From: Pseudonocardia sp. DSM 110487
GTDB lineage: Bacteria; Actinomycetota; Actinomycetes; Mycobacteriales; Pseudonocardiaceae
Direction of reading: 5' to 3'
Assembly (NCBI RefSeq): GCF_019468565.1
Contig: NZ_CP080521.1
Coordinates: forward strand, 496,001-560,000
DNA length: 64,000 bases
Of this stretch, positions 1-7,950 are shown one piece after another (within the stretch, counting starts at the first letter, position 1; every line of letters begins with the position of its first letter). Made by a program: the position numbers and the translations under genes. The notes below the pieces were generated by a model that saw only the letters and a program-made list of their open reading frames with translations, was not told where the DNA came from and ran no database searches.

Positions 1-714
1 CGTCCAGACCTGGTTGCCCAGCAGTACACAGGGTTTCTCCGACCGGGCGATGAGGTCGGCGAGCTGCTCGACGGCGGCCGGGTCGCCCGCCGACTTGGTG
101 GACGCGCGGTAGGCGCCCGCGCGGGGGATCCTGGCCTGCTCGAGCGGCACGGAGGCGTCGAGGACGTCACGGGGGATCTCGAGGAACGACGGCCCCGGTG
201 CGCCGTTCAGGCTCTCCCGGAAGGCCATCGAGACCATGTCGGCCACGCGCGCGGTGTGCGGCACAGTGGCGGCGAACTTCGTGATCGGGTTGAGCATGTC
301 GACGTGCGGGAGGTCCTGCAGCGACCCCATCTTGTGCTGGTTGAGCGCGCCCTGGCCGCCGATGAGCAGCATCGGGCTCTCGGCGCGGAAGGCGTTGGCC
401 ACGCCGGTGACCGCGTCGCTAGTGCCGGGGCCCGCCGTCACGACGGCACAGCCCGGCGTGCCGGTGATGCGGGCGTAGCCGTCCGCCGCGTGGGCGGCGA
501 CCTGCTCGTGCCGGACGTCGATGACGGCGATGCCCTCGTCCACGCAGCCGTCGTAGATGTCGATGATGTGCCCGCCGCAGAGCGTGTAGATCGTGTCCAC
601 ACCTTCTGCCTTCAGCGCCTTCGCTACCAAGTGACCGCCGGAGATCGTCTCTGCCGCGACGGGTGGATCACCGACCCCGTTGCTGGCAGCGCTTCCGGGG
701 ATCGTCTGCGTCAT
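1..714 (-). CDS. ThDP-dependent enzyme, acetolactate synthase / 2-hydroxyacyl-CoA lyase family (3' end outside window)
   Basis: Only the N-terminal 238 residues are present; the gene runs off the left edge. The ATG at 714 has a GAGGAG about 11 bases upstream. The PYR domain starts near residue 20 (EGVDTIYTLCGGHI) and carries the catalytic Glu in DVRHEQVAAHAADGYAR, then VTAGPGTSDAVTGVANA, as in the acetolactate synthase, 2-hydroxyacyl-CoA lyase and oxalyl-CoA decarboxylase superfamily. Beside glyoxylate genes and an oxalate/formate-type transporter, an acyl-CoA lyase or decarboxylase role is attractive, but the C-terminal ThDP and nucleotide sites that would decide are not visible. A palindrome at 768-778 lies 54 bases upstream. 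Confidence 0.8.
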   Translation of the reverse strand, partial: MTQTIPGSAASNGVGDPPVAAETISGGHLVAKALKAEGVDTIYTLCGGHIIDIYDGCVDEGIAVIDVRHEQVAAHAADGYARITGTPGCAVVTAGPGTSDAVTGVANAFRAESPMLLIGGQGALNQHKMGSLQDLPHVDMLNPITKFAATVPHTARVADMVSMAFRESLNGAPGPSFLEIPRDVLDASVPLEQARIPRAGAYRASTKSAGDPAAVEQLADLIARSEKPCVLLGNQVWT

Positions 715-767
715 AGGAAGCATCTCCTCGTCATCGCCGCTGGTGGAGCTCGACGGCCTGTCTACTG

Positions 768-778
768 CATACGGTATG
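768..778. promoter_or_regulatory. GntR-type operator, site 1
   Basis: CATACGGTATG, a perfect 5-bp inverted repeat around one base, lies in the divergent region between the ThDP gene (start 714) and the reductase gene (start 885). The same site, differing only in the central base, precedes the MFS gene at 9223-9233. The likely ligand is the FCD-type GntR protein encoded at 11036-11755; this is inferred from motif sharing. Confidence 0.65.
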
Positions 779-839
779 GCTGTCTTGGTACTCCTCGGTC
801 GGCCCGTTGTCCAGAGCGAGCTTGACTGCTCGTCGACTC

Positions 840-857
840 CATACTGCATACTGCATG
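840..857. promoter_or_regulatory. GntR-type operator, site 2 (tandem half-sites)
   Basis: CATACTGCATACTGCATG contains overlapping copies of the CATAC half-site 28 bases upstream of the GTG of the reductase gene. It is preceded by GTCGACT, which also precedes the related sites at 9155 and 11783, suggesting conserved operator context. Confidence 0.6.
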
Positions 858-884
858 CACAATCACCGAGGACGGGAGCCCGAC

Positions 885-1862
885 GTGAAGGTTGCTGTGC
901 TGGGGGCAGGTGCGATCGGTGCGTACGTGGGCGCGAGCCTGAGTCGGGCGGGTGCGGACGTGCACCTTGTCGCCCGCGGGCCGCACCTCGCGGCGCTGCG
1001 CGAGCGGGGGGTGGAGGTGCGCAGTCCGCGGGGGGACTTCACCGCCCACCCGCACGCGACGGACGATCCCGCGGAGATCGGACCGGTGGACCATGTCTTC
1101 CTGGGATTCAAGGCCAACGCCTACGCGGCGGCGGGCCCGATGGTTGCGCCGCTGCTGCACGAGCGCACCACGATCATCGCAGCGCAGAACGGCATTCCCT
1201 GGTGGTACTTCCACAAGCTGCCGGGCCCGTTCGAGGGCCACCGGATCGAGAGCGTCGATCCCGACGGCGCGGTCACGAGGGCACTGCCGGTGGACCGCGC
1301 GATCGGCTGCGTCGTCTACGCGGCCACCGAGATCGAGTCACCCGGTGTCGTCCGGCACCTGGAGGGCACCCGCTTCTCCATCGGCGAGCCGGGCATGACC
1401 GTCTCCGCGCGATGCACCGAGTTCGCGGATGCGATGGTGGCCGGCGGGCTGAAGTGCCCGGTCGAACCCGACCTGCGGTGCGACATCTGGATCAAGCTGA
1501 TGGGCAACATCGCGTTCAACCCGCTGAGCGCGCTCACCCGGGCCACGATGGCCGGCATCTGCAGGCACGCGGGCACCCGCAAGCTCGTCGCGCAGATGAT
1601 GGAGGAAACCCTGGAGGTGGCCCACCGCGTGGGCTGCTACCCGGAGATCTCGGTGGAGAAGCGGCTCGCGGGCGCCGAGCGCACCGGCGAGCACAAGACG
1701 TCCACGCTGCAGGACCTGGAGCGCGGCCGCCCCATGGAGCTGGACGTGCTCCTCGCGGCTGTCGTGGAGCTGGCGGACCTCACCGGCGCGGAGGTCCCGA
1801 CGCTGCGGGCCATCACGGCGGTGGCCGATCTGCTCAACCAGCAGGTGGTCGCGGCGTCCTGA
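885..1862 (+). CDS. 2-dehydropantoate 2-reductase (ApbA/PanE) family oxidoreductase
   Basis: A 325-residue protein begins with the Rossmann motif VAVLGAGAIGAYVG. The GTG at 885 puts this motif at the N-terminus and has GAGGACGGGAG just upstream; an ATG at 807 would add 26 non-conserved residues and lie inside the regulatory region. The ApbA N domain (1-165) is followed by the C-terminal helical domain with the KLMGNIAFNPLSALT signature near residue 205, including the conserved Lys and Asn. Family members reduce 2-oxo acids with NADPH. Its placement, divergent from a ThDP enzyme and under a shared operator, suggests a catabolic 2-keto acid rather than pantothenate synthesis. Confidence 0.85.
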   Translation: MKVAVLGAGAIGAYVGASLSRAGADVHLVARGPHLAALRERGVEVRSPRGDFTAHPHATDDPAEIGPVDHVFLGFKANAYAAAGPMVAPLLHERTTIIAAQNGIPWWYFHKLPGPFEGHRIESVDPDGAVTRALPVDRAIGCVVYAATEIESPGVVRHLEGTRFSIGEPGMTVSARCTEFADAMVAGGLKCPVEPDLRCDIWIKLMGNIAFNPLSALTRATMAGICRHAGTRKLVAQMMEETLEVAHRVGCYPEISVEKRLAGAERTGEHKTSTLQDLERGRPMELDVLLAAVVELADLTGAEVPTLRAITAVADLLNQQVVAAS

Positions 1863-1874
1863 GAGGCCGGCCCG

Positions 1875-1930
1875 GGTTCAGGAAGCCACGTTCATGAAGT
1901 CCAGGTTCATGGATGTGGCTTTCCTGAACC
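1875..1930. repeat. Dispersed palindromic element, copy 1 (possible bidirectional terminator)
   Basis: An imperfect inverted repeat has arms GGTTCAGGAAGCCAC and GTGGCTTTCCTGAACC around a TTCATGAA-containing loop. A second copy lies at 28357-28410. It sits between the convergent 3' ends of the reductase gene and the membrane-protein gene and overlaps the last codons of the latter. Confidence 0.75.
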
Positions 1931-2515
1931 TTCTTGTGGGCAGGCCGTGAGCACCGGCAGCCTCGACGGGAGACAGGCGGCCAGCCAGGCCGAGGTGCCG
2001 AGCAGTAGGGCATCGACCGCGTGGGCAACGAGGTCGACGCGGCCGATCCGGCTGAGGGGGAACGCGGCGCCTGCGATCAGCAGCGCAACGGCGAGGGGCC
2101 GCGGCACGAGCCGGGTCCACAGCAACGCGCCGCCGAGCAGGACGAGCGACAGCGGGAAGAGCGGGCCGGGTCCCCAGAGGGCGAGCCACGCGGCCACGGG
2201 GTGCTGGTTCACCGCCGAGAGCGACTCGCCTGCGGTGATCCCGTAGACGCCCTCGAAGAAACCCTGCAGGCCGAAGGCGATCCCGCCCAACGTGCCGAGC
2301 AGGGTGAGCACGAGACCCGCGGTGGCCGCTGCCGGCAGACGGGTGTGGAGGTGTTCCCAGGCGCCGACAAGCCCGTACACCCACGTCGCGGACGACAGCG
2401 CGACGATGACGCCGCCGGTGACGCCGTAGCGGCCATCCACCCAGAAGAACGTGGAGGCCGCCAGGAGCAGCGGGCCGAGCACGAGGGACGCGCGGCGGAG
2501 CGCGAGGAGACCCAT
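1907..2515 (-). CDS. Hypothetical integral membrane protein
   Basis: This 202-residue protein has about five or six hydrophobic segments (near 5-22, 32-52, 62-88, 108-130, 138-155 and 162-180) and no recognised catalytic motif. The ATG at 2515 is the first residue before a hydrophobic stretch. The final residues (about QEGSGKPHP) are encoded inside the dispersed palindrome, so the C-terminus may have been reshaped by that element. I cannot assign a function; it is not coupled to the flanking genes. Confidence 0.6.
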   Translation of the reverse strand: MGLLALRRASLVLGPLLLAASTFFWVDGRYGVTGGVIVALSSATWVYGLVGAWEHLHTRLPAAATAGLVLTLLGTLGGIAFGLQGFFEGVYGITAGESLSAVNQHPVAAWLALWGPGPLFPLSLVLLGGALLWTRLVPRPLAVALLIAGAAFPLSRIGRVDLVAHAVDALLLGTSAWLAACLPSRLPVLTACPQEGSGKPHP

Positions 2516-2619
2516 GCTTCGCAGGCTATGCGTAGATCGCCTACATATGATCCGGGCGAACCCCGAACTTCCTCGGGGTCCCCGCTGCGGTCAGTCCGGT
2601 GGAGGCGGCACGTTCGGCG

Positions 2620-3543
2620 CTACGAGCGGTGCAGCTCTCGCCCCAGTTGCGCGGCGAGGCTCACCGACTGCTCGATCTCGGCGCGGCGGATGGAGACGCT
2701 CTCCACGTTGAGCCCGAACGGGACTCCGAGACGCCGGCAGTAGGCGATGAGGTCGAGGGCCGTCGCGAAGGCCTGTTCGTGGGAGGCGACGAGCGGGTCG
2801 GCCGCGTGCCTCAGCTCGTTCTGGATCCAGCGCGGTACGTCGACACCGAGCCAGCTCAGGAACTCGAGGGTCTTCGTCGAGCCGACGACGGAGAAGGTGA
2901 ACACGATCGGGACCGGTGCCACGCCTCGGGCGTCGCACTCGTACCGGTAGTCCGAGACGAGGTCCTTCGCCGCGTTGACGTCGTAGACGACCTGGGTGAC
3001 GAAGAAGGAGCAGCCGGTGGCCTGCTTCGCGAGCAGGCGCAGGTGCTCGTCGCCGCGGCGGGTGTGGCGTTCGGGGATCGCGACACCGCCGAGCGCCAAC
3101 TCGGGTCGCACCGTTGCCCGCAGCTGCCGGGCCTGCGCCAGCGACGTCGCCACCTGCTTGCCGCGTGAGGAGGCCCCGACGAAGACCGACAACACCCGGT
3201 CGGTGTCCTGGGCGCGCAGCCACGACCGGAGTTCGGCCTCGGGGTACTTCCCCACCACGCGGTAGACGACGGCAGGGACGTCGCACGCCGAGAGGTGCCG
3301 GGAGAGGTAGTCCGCCGGATCCATGGTGGGCAGGAACGGGAAGGGACGCTCCTGGGAGGTTCGGTCGCTCTCGTCGTCGATGTCGTACAGCACGAGGCCG
3401 TCCAGGCCCAACGGGCGGAGCCGCTCGAGGGTCACCTCGGCGATCTCCTGGGCCCGTTCCGGCGAGGCCGCCCGCCGGGGCGGCGTCACCGCGAAGAGCA
3501 GGAACTCCCCCTTGCCCTCCAGAATGCGCCGCCGCAGATCCAC
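2620..3543 (-). CDS. Methylenetetrahydrofolate reductase family protein
   Basis: A 307-residue TIM-barrel protein of normal MetF length. Visible features include LDGLVLYDIDDES (strand 2 region), a central GVAIPERHTRRGDEHLRLLAKQ and CSFFVTQVVYDV, the family's substrate-pocket region. The family interconverts 5,10-methylene- and 5-methyl-tetrahydrofolate using FAD. The start is a GTG at 3543. It lies 67 bases downstream of gcl on the same strand and could be read through from that operon, linking C1 units to glycine/serine metabolism. Several positions differ from typical MetF, so a divergent folate role is possible. Confidence 0.7.
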   Translation of the reverse strand: MDLRRRILEGKGEFLLFAVTPPRRAASPERAQEIAEVTLERLRPLGLDGLVLYDIDDESDRTSQERPFPFLPTMDPADYLSRHLSACDVPAVVYRVVGKYPEAELRSWLRAQDTDRVLSVFVGASSRGKQVATSLAQARQLRATVRPELALGGVAIPERHTRRGDEHLRLLAKQATGCSFFVTQVVYDVNAAKDLVSDYRYECDARGVAPVPIVFTFSVVGSTKTLEFLSWLGVDVPRWIQNELRHAADPLVASHEQAFATALDLIAYCRRLGVPFGLNVESVSIRRAEIEQSVSLAAQLGRELHRS

Positions 3544-3610
3544 ACGGTCATCCTAGGAGCGGCACCCTCCGCCGAGCCTCCGCGACGGGGGTGCCGCCCA
3601 GCCGGGTGGA

Positions 3611-5326
3611 TCAGTCCGCTGCGGGCACGAGGTCCGGGACCGGCTCGAACTCCTTGATCGCGTCGAGGCTCTGGCCCATCGCGGCGTTGGCCTCGCGCTC
3701 CACCATGATCTCGACGAGCACCGGCAGCTGCTGTGCCTCCGACTCGAGGGCGGCCCAGGCGAGCGCGTCCTCGATGTCGCCCGGCTGCTCCACCCGGCGG
3801 GCGGGGCAGCCGAAGGCCTCCATGAGCTTGACGTGGTCGATGCCGCCCTCGCCGTAGTGCAGGTCCACGGCGTAGTTCATGTCGTAACCGAGCTCGGCCT
3901 GCCGGATGAGCCCCAGGTACTCGTTGTTCACCATGACGATGACGAACGGGATCTTGTACTGGGCGGCCACGGCGATCTCCTCCATGAGGAACTGGAAGGA
4001 GTAGTCGCCGACGACGGCCACGACCTGCTTGTCCGGGTACGCGCACTTCACGCCGATGGCGGCGGGCACCTCCCAGCCGAGCGGCCCGGCCTGCCCGCAC
4101 ACCAGGTAGTGACGGGGGCGGAACGTCTGCTGGAACTGGCCGGACCAGATCTGGTACAGCCCGATCGCGGTGACGAACGTGGTGTCCGGGCCGAACGCGC
4201 GGTTCAGCTCGCGGTAGACGCGCGGCGGCTTGATCGGGACGTCGTCGAAGTCGTCGCGGCGCAGCAGCGTGCCGCGCAGCTCGGCCACCCGTTCCACCCA
4301 GCGTCCGGGCGCGTGCTGGGGCGAGGCGCCGCGGGCGTGCTCGTCCAGCGCGGCCAGGGTGGGTTTGGCGTGCCCGACGATCCCGAGGTCCGGTTCGAAG
4401 ACCTTGCCGATCTGCGTCGGCTCGATGTCGACGTGGATGAACGTGCGCCCGCGCCGGTAGGTCTCCAGGTCACCGGTGTGCCGGTCGCCGAACCGGGCGC
4501 CCACCGCGAGCACGAGGTCGCTCTCCAGGAATGCCGCGTTGCCCCATCGCGTCTGCGTCTGCAGGCCCGCCATCCCGGCGAAGAGCGGGTGGTCCTCGGG
4601 GAACGCTCCCTTGCCCATCAGCGTGACCTGCACCGGCACCTGCAGGTACTCGGCCAGCCTGCGCAGCTCGTCGCACGCGTCGGCGCCGATCACGCCGCCC
4701 CCCGCGAGGATGATCGGGCGCTGCGCGTCGAGCACCATCTGGACGGCCGCGGCGATCGGCTGCGGCCGCGGCAGCGGGACGTCCACCGGGAACGGCGCGT
4801 CGAGCGCTGGGTCGTAGATGCAGGTGCCCTTCTGCACGTCGATCGGCAGGTCGATGAGCACGGGTCCTGGCCGGCCGGACCGGGCGATCCGGAACGCCTC
4901 CCGGAACACCCATGGCGCCTGCGCCGGCTCCTTGAGCTGCACCGCCCACTTCGTGACGGGCTTGGCGATCTCGACGATGTCGACCGCCTGGAACGCCTCC
5001 TGGTGCAGCTTCGCCCGCGGCGCCTGCCCGGTGATGCAGATCATCGGGATCGAGTCGGCCAGCGCCGTGTACAACCCGGTGATCATGTTGGTACCGGCTG
5101 GGCCGGAGGTCCCGATCGACACCCCGACCTTGCCGGTGGCTCGTGCCCACCCGTCCGCGGCGTGGGTGCCGCCCTCCTCGTGGCGCACCGTGAGGTGCTT
5201 GATACCGCTCTTCCGCAGCGCGGCGTACAGCGGCAGGATCGCGGCGCCCGGGATGCCGAAGACGGTGTCGACGCCCTCCGACTCGAGCACCGCGGCGACG
5301 GCTTCCATGCAGGGGATCCGGGTCAT
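3611..5326 (-). CDS. gcl: Glyoxylate carboligase (tartronate-semialdehyde synthase)
   Basis: A 571-residue ThDP enzyme that condenses two glyoxylates to tartronate semialdehyde and CO2. It has the PYR domain (1-165; GIPGAAILPLY, GTSGPAGTNMITGLY, CITGQAPRAK), the Gcl-like stretch EAFQAVDIVEIAKPVTKW, a central domain and a PP domain with VVGDYSFQFLMEE and VNNEYLGLIRQ. The ATG overlaps the garR stop (ATGA), and hyi and garR precede it, giving the complete glyoxylate-to-glycerate route. Oddity: residue 50 (VRHEEGG) is the canonical ThDP glutamate, whereas E. coli Gcl has valine there. An acetolactate-synthase-like activity cannot be fully excluded, but context favours Gcl. Confidence 0.88.
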   Translation of the reverse strand: MTRIPCMEAVAAVLESEGVDTVFGIPGAAILPLYAALRKSGIKHLTVRHEEGGTHAADGWARATGKVGVSIGTSGPAGTNMITGLYTALADSIPMICITGQAPRAKLHQEAFQAVDIVEIAKPVTKWAVQLKEPAQAPWVFREAFRIARSGRPGPVLIDLPIDVQKGTCIYDPALDAPFPVDVPLPRPQPIAAAVQMVLDAQRPIILAGGGVIGADACDELRRLAEYLQVPVQVTLMGKGAFPEDHPLFAGMAGLQTQTRWGNAAFLESDLVLAVGARFGDRHTGDLETYRRGRTFIHVDIEPTQIGKVFEPDLGIVGHAKPTLAALDEHARGASPQHAPGRWVERVAELRGTLLRRDDFDDVPIKPPRVYRELNRAFGPDTTFVTAIGLYQIWSGQFQQTFRPRHYLVCGQAGPLGWEVPAAIGVKCAYPDKQVVAVVGDYSFQFLMEEIAVAAQYKIPFVIVMVNNEYLGLIRQAELGYDMNYAVDLHYGEGGIDHVKLMEAFGCPARRVEQPGDIEDALAWAALESEAQQLPVLVEIMVEREANAAMGQSLDAIKEFEPVPDLVPAAD

Positions 5327-6204
5327 CAGGCAGCCTTTCCCGAGAAGTTCTCCAGCACCTTCAGCAGCACCGAGTGGTCGAGCGAGCCGTAGCCCTGCGC
5401 GCGGGCCGCGGCGATGAGCTGGGCGACGAGGCCGGTCATCGGGAGGGCGATGCCCGCCTCCCTGGCCGCGGCGATCGCGATGCCCATGTCCTTGTGGTGC
5501 AGGTCGATCCGGAAGCCGGGGGCGAAGTCCCGCGCCACCATCGACTTCCGCTTGAGCTCGAGGATGCGGCTGCCGGCGAGGCCGCCCGCCAGTACGTCGA
5601 GCCCGGGGCCCGGGTCCACTCCTGATGCCTCGAGCAGCACGATCGCCTCGGCGACCAGCGCGTAGATCCCGCCGACCACGAGCTGGTTGGCGGCCTTCAC
5701 GGTCTGGCCCGCGCCGCTCGGCCCGACGTGCACGATCGTCTTGCCGAGCACCTCGAACACCGGCCGGGCCGCATCGAACGCGTTGACATCGCCGCCCACC
5801 ATGATCGAGAGGACGCCGTCGATCGCACCCTTCTCGCCGCCGCTCACCGGCGCGTCGAGGGCGCGCACCCCGCGGGACGCGGCCGCCGCGGCCACGGCGA
5901 CCGATGTGTCCGGCCGGATCGTGCTCATGTCGATCAGGAGCAGGCCGGGCTCGGCTTGCTCCAGCACCCCGCCGGGGCCGAGGACGACCTCCTCGACCTG
6001 CGGCGAGTCCGGCAGCATCGTGATCACGACGTCGGCAGCGGTGGCGGCGGCAACCGAGTCGACGTACTTGCCGCCCGCGGTGACGAGCCGTTCCGCCGCG
6101 GCTTGCTGGGTGTCGTGGCCGAGCACGGTGTGGCCTGCGGCGAGGAGGTTGGCGGCCATCGGGCCGCCCATGATCCCCAGCCCGATGAATCCGATCGTCG
6201 TCAC
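5326..6204 (-). CDS. garR: Tartronate semialdehyde (2-hydroxy-3-oxopropionate) reductase
   Basis: A 292-residue member of the 3-hydroxyisobutyrate dehydrogenase family. It has the N-terminal NAD(P) motif IGFIGLGIMGGPMAANL, the substrate motif DAPVSGGEKGA near residue 118, and the catalytic lysine in GQTVKAANQLVVGG near residue 171. It reduces the Gcl product to glycerate. It overlaps hyi by ATGA at its start and gcl by ATGA at its end, so translation is probably coupled. Confidence 0.92.
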   Translation of the reverse strand: MTTIGFIGLGIMGGPMAANLLAAGHTVLGHDTQQAAAERLVTAGGKYVDSVAAATAADVVITMLPDSPQVEEVVLGPGGVLEQAEPGLLLIDMSTIRPDTSVAVAAAAASRGVRALDAPVSGGEKGAIDGVLSIMVGGDVNAFDAARPVFEVLGKTIVHVGPSGAGQTVKAANQLVVGGIYALVAEAIVLLEASGVDPGPGLDVLAGGLAGSRILELKRKSMVARDFAPGFRIDLHHKDMGIAIAAAREAGIALPMTGLVAQLIAAARAQGYGSLDHSVLLKVLENFSGKAA

Positions 6205-7046
6205 GCAGTCTCCTCAATCTTGGCCGAGCGCAGCTGGCGGGGGAGCCAGTCGAAGCTGTCGGCGCTCGGGCCGACCGGCTTGTACTCGAGCCCGACGTGG
6301 CCGGAGTAGCCGCTCGCCGCGAGCCGCCCGAGCACGGCGTCCCAGTCGAGCTCGCCGGTGCCGGGCTGCCCACGGCCGGGCGGGTCGGCGATCTGGACGT
6401 GCGTGAACCGGTCGCCGCGCAGCTCGACGAGGCGCTCGACGGGCTCGCCCATCCGGGCCAGGTGGTAGAGGTCGGCGAGGAAGCCCACGTTCGGCACGCC
6501 GTGCACGACCTTCAGGTAATCGACGAGGTCGAGCGCCTTCTGGGACGAGGTGATCGGGTAGCGGGGGCTCTCGAAGCTGTTGAGCGCCTCGATCACCACC
6601 GTCGCGCCGACGCGCTCGGCGGCCGTCGCGGCGAACCCGAGGTTCTCGGTGGCGAGCTCCCGCTGCTCCGGAACCGTCACGTCGGCATCGCGGTTGCCGT
6701 ACAGGGCGTTGAGCACCGTGCAGCCGAGCGATGCGGCGAACCCGACGGCCACGTCGACGTTGGCTCGGAACCGCGCGCTCTCCGACGGGCGGGAGAGCAG
6801 CCCGCGGTCGCCCGCCGCCATGTTGCCCGCGTCGAAGTTGAGCCCGACCAGCCGCACGCCCGCGTCGGTGATCGCGGTGCGCAGCGCGTCCAGCTCGCGG
6901 TCGGCGGGCACCGGCTCGGGGAACGGCCACCAGAGCTCGATCGCGTCGAACCCGGCTGCGGCCGCGGCGGCCGGCCGCTGCAGCAGCGGCAGCTCGGTGA
7001 AGAGGATGGACAGGTTGACGTCGTAGCGCAGGCCCGCGGCGCTCAC
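6201..7046 (-). CDS. hyi: Hydroxypyruvate isomerase
   Basis: A 281-residue TIM-barrel protein of the Hyi/AP-endonuclease-2 fold. It shows ELWWPFPEP near residue 38, GLNFDAGNMAAGDRG, EALNSFESPRYPI with the metal-binding Glu near 152, and HVQIADPPGRGQPGTGELDW near 240. It interconverts hydroxypyruvate and tartronate semialdehyde. The start is a GTG at 7046 overlapping the sucD stop (GTGA). Placement directly before garR and gcl supports the assignment. Confidence 0.88.
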   Translation of the reverse strand: MSAAGLRYDVNLSILFTELPLLQRPAAAAAAGFDAIELWWPFPEPVPADRELDALRTAITDAGVRLVGLNFDAGNMAAGDRGLLSRPSESARFRANVDVAVGFAASLGCTVLNALYGNRDADVTVPEQRELATENLGFAATAAERVGATVVIEALNSFESPRYPITSSQKALDLVDYLKVVHGVPNVGFLADLYHLARMGEPVERLVELRGDRFTHVQIADPPGRGQPGTGELDWDAVLGRLAASGYSGHVGLEYKPVGPSADSFDWLPRQLRSAKIEETA

Positions 7047-7948
7047 GCGCTCGCTCCGAGCCGCAGACCGGCGAGCTGCTCCCGCATCAGCGCGGCCGTC
7101 TCGCTGGGCGTCTTGCCGACCTTGACCCCGGCCGCTTCCAGGGCGTCCTTCTTGGCCTGGGCCGTGCCCGCCGAGCCCGACACGATCGCCCCGGCGTGGC
7201 CCATGGTCTTGCCCTCCGGCGCGGTGAACCCGGCCACGTAGCCGACCACCGGCTTGGTCACGTTCGCCTGGATGAAGTCCGCGGCCCGCTCCTCGGCGTC
7301 CCCACCGATCTCACCGATCATCACGATCGCCTTGGTGTCCGGGTCCTCTTCGAAGGCCGCCAGTGCGTCGATGTGCGTGGTGCCGATCACCGGGTCACCA
7401 CCGATCCCGATCGCGGTGGAGAAGCCGTACTCCCGCAGCTCGTACATCATCTGGTAGGTCAACGTCCCGGACTTCGACACCAACCCGATCGGGCCGGCAC
7501 CCGCGATGTCGGCCGGGATGATCCCCGCGTTCGACTTCCCGGGCGAGATGATCCCCGGGCAGTTCGGGCCGATGATCCGCGTCCTGTTCCCGGTGGCGCA
7601 GGCATGCGCCCACAGCCGGGCGGTGTCGTGCACGGGGACGCCCTCGGTGATCACGACGGCGAGCCCGATGCCGGCGTCGATCGCCTCGATTGCGGCGTTC
7701 CCGGCGAACCGAGGGGGGACGAACAGGACGCTCACATCGGCGCCGGTCTCGGCCATCGCCTCGGCGACGGTGCTGAAGACCGTGAGGTCGCGGCCGCCGA
7801 TCGTGACCGTGGTGCCGGCCTTGCGGGCGTTCACACCGCCGACGATGTCCGTACCGGCGGCGAGCATCTTCGCCGTGTGCTTGGTGGCCTCGCTCCCGGT
7901 GATGCCCTGGACGATGACCTTGCTGTGCGCGTGCAAGAAGATCGACAT
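7043..7948 (-). CDS. sucD: Succinyl-CoA synthetase, alpha subunit
   Basis: 301 residues, the normal SucD length. It has VIVQGITGSEATKHT at the CoA-binding N-terminus, GPNCPGIISPGK, and the phospho-histidine region GKTMGHAGAIVSG near residue 250. The ATG at 7948 lies two bases after the sucC stop. With SucC it interconverts succinate and succinyl-CoA with nucleotide triphosphate. Location inside a gcl operon is unusual; a malate- or glycolate-type CoA ligase activity is an alternative that sequence reading cannot exclude. Confidence 0.88.
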   Translation of the reverse strand: MSIFLHAHSKVIVQGITGSEATKHTAKMLAAGTDIVGGVNARKAGTTVTIGGRDLTVFSTVAEAMAETGADVSVLFVPPRFAGNAAIEAIDAGIGLAVVITEGVPVHDTARLWAHACATGNRTRIIGPNCPGIISPGKSNAGIIPADIAGAGPIGLVSKSGTLTYQMMYELREYGFSTAIGIGGDPVIGTTHIDALAAFEEDPDTKAIVMIGEIGGDAEERAADFIQANVTKPVVGYVAGFTAPEGKTMGHAGAIVSGSAGTAQAKKDALEAAGVKVGKTPSETAALMREQLAGLRLGASA

Positions 7949-7950
7949 GC

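Noticed and set aside
2521..2550. Operator upstream of the membrane protein gene at 1907-2515 (GTAG-ATCGC-CTAC)
   Set aside because: Only four base pairs per arm; too weak to claim without other copies.
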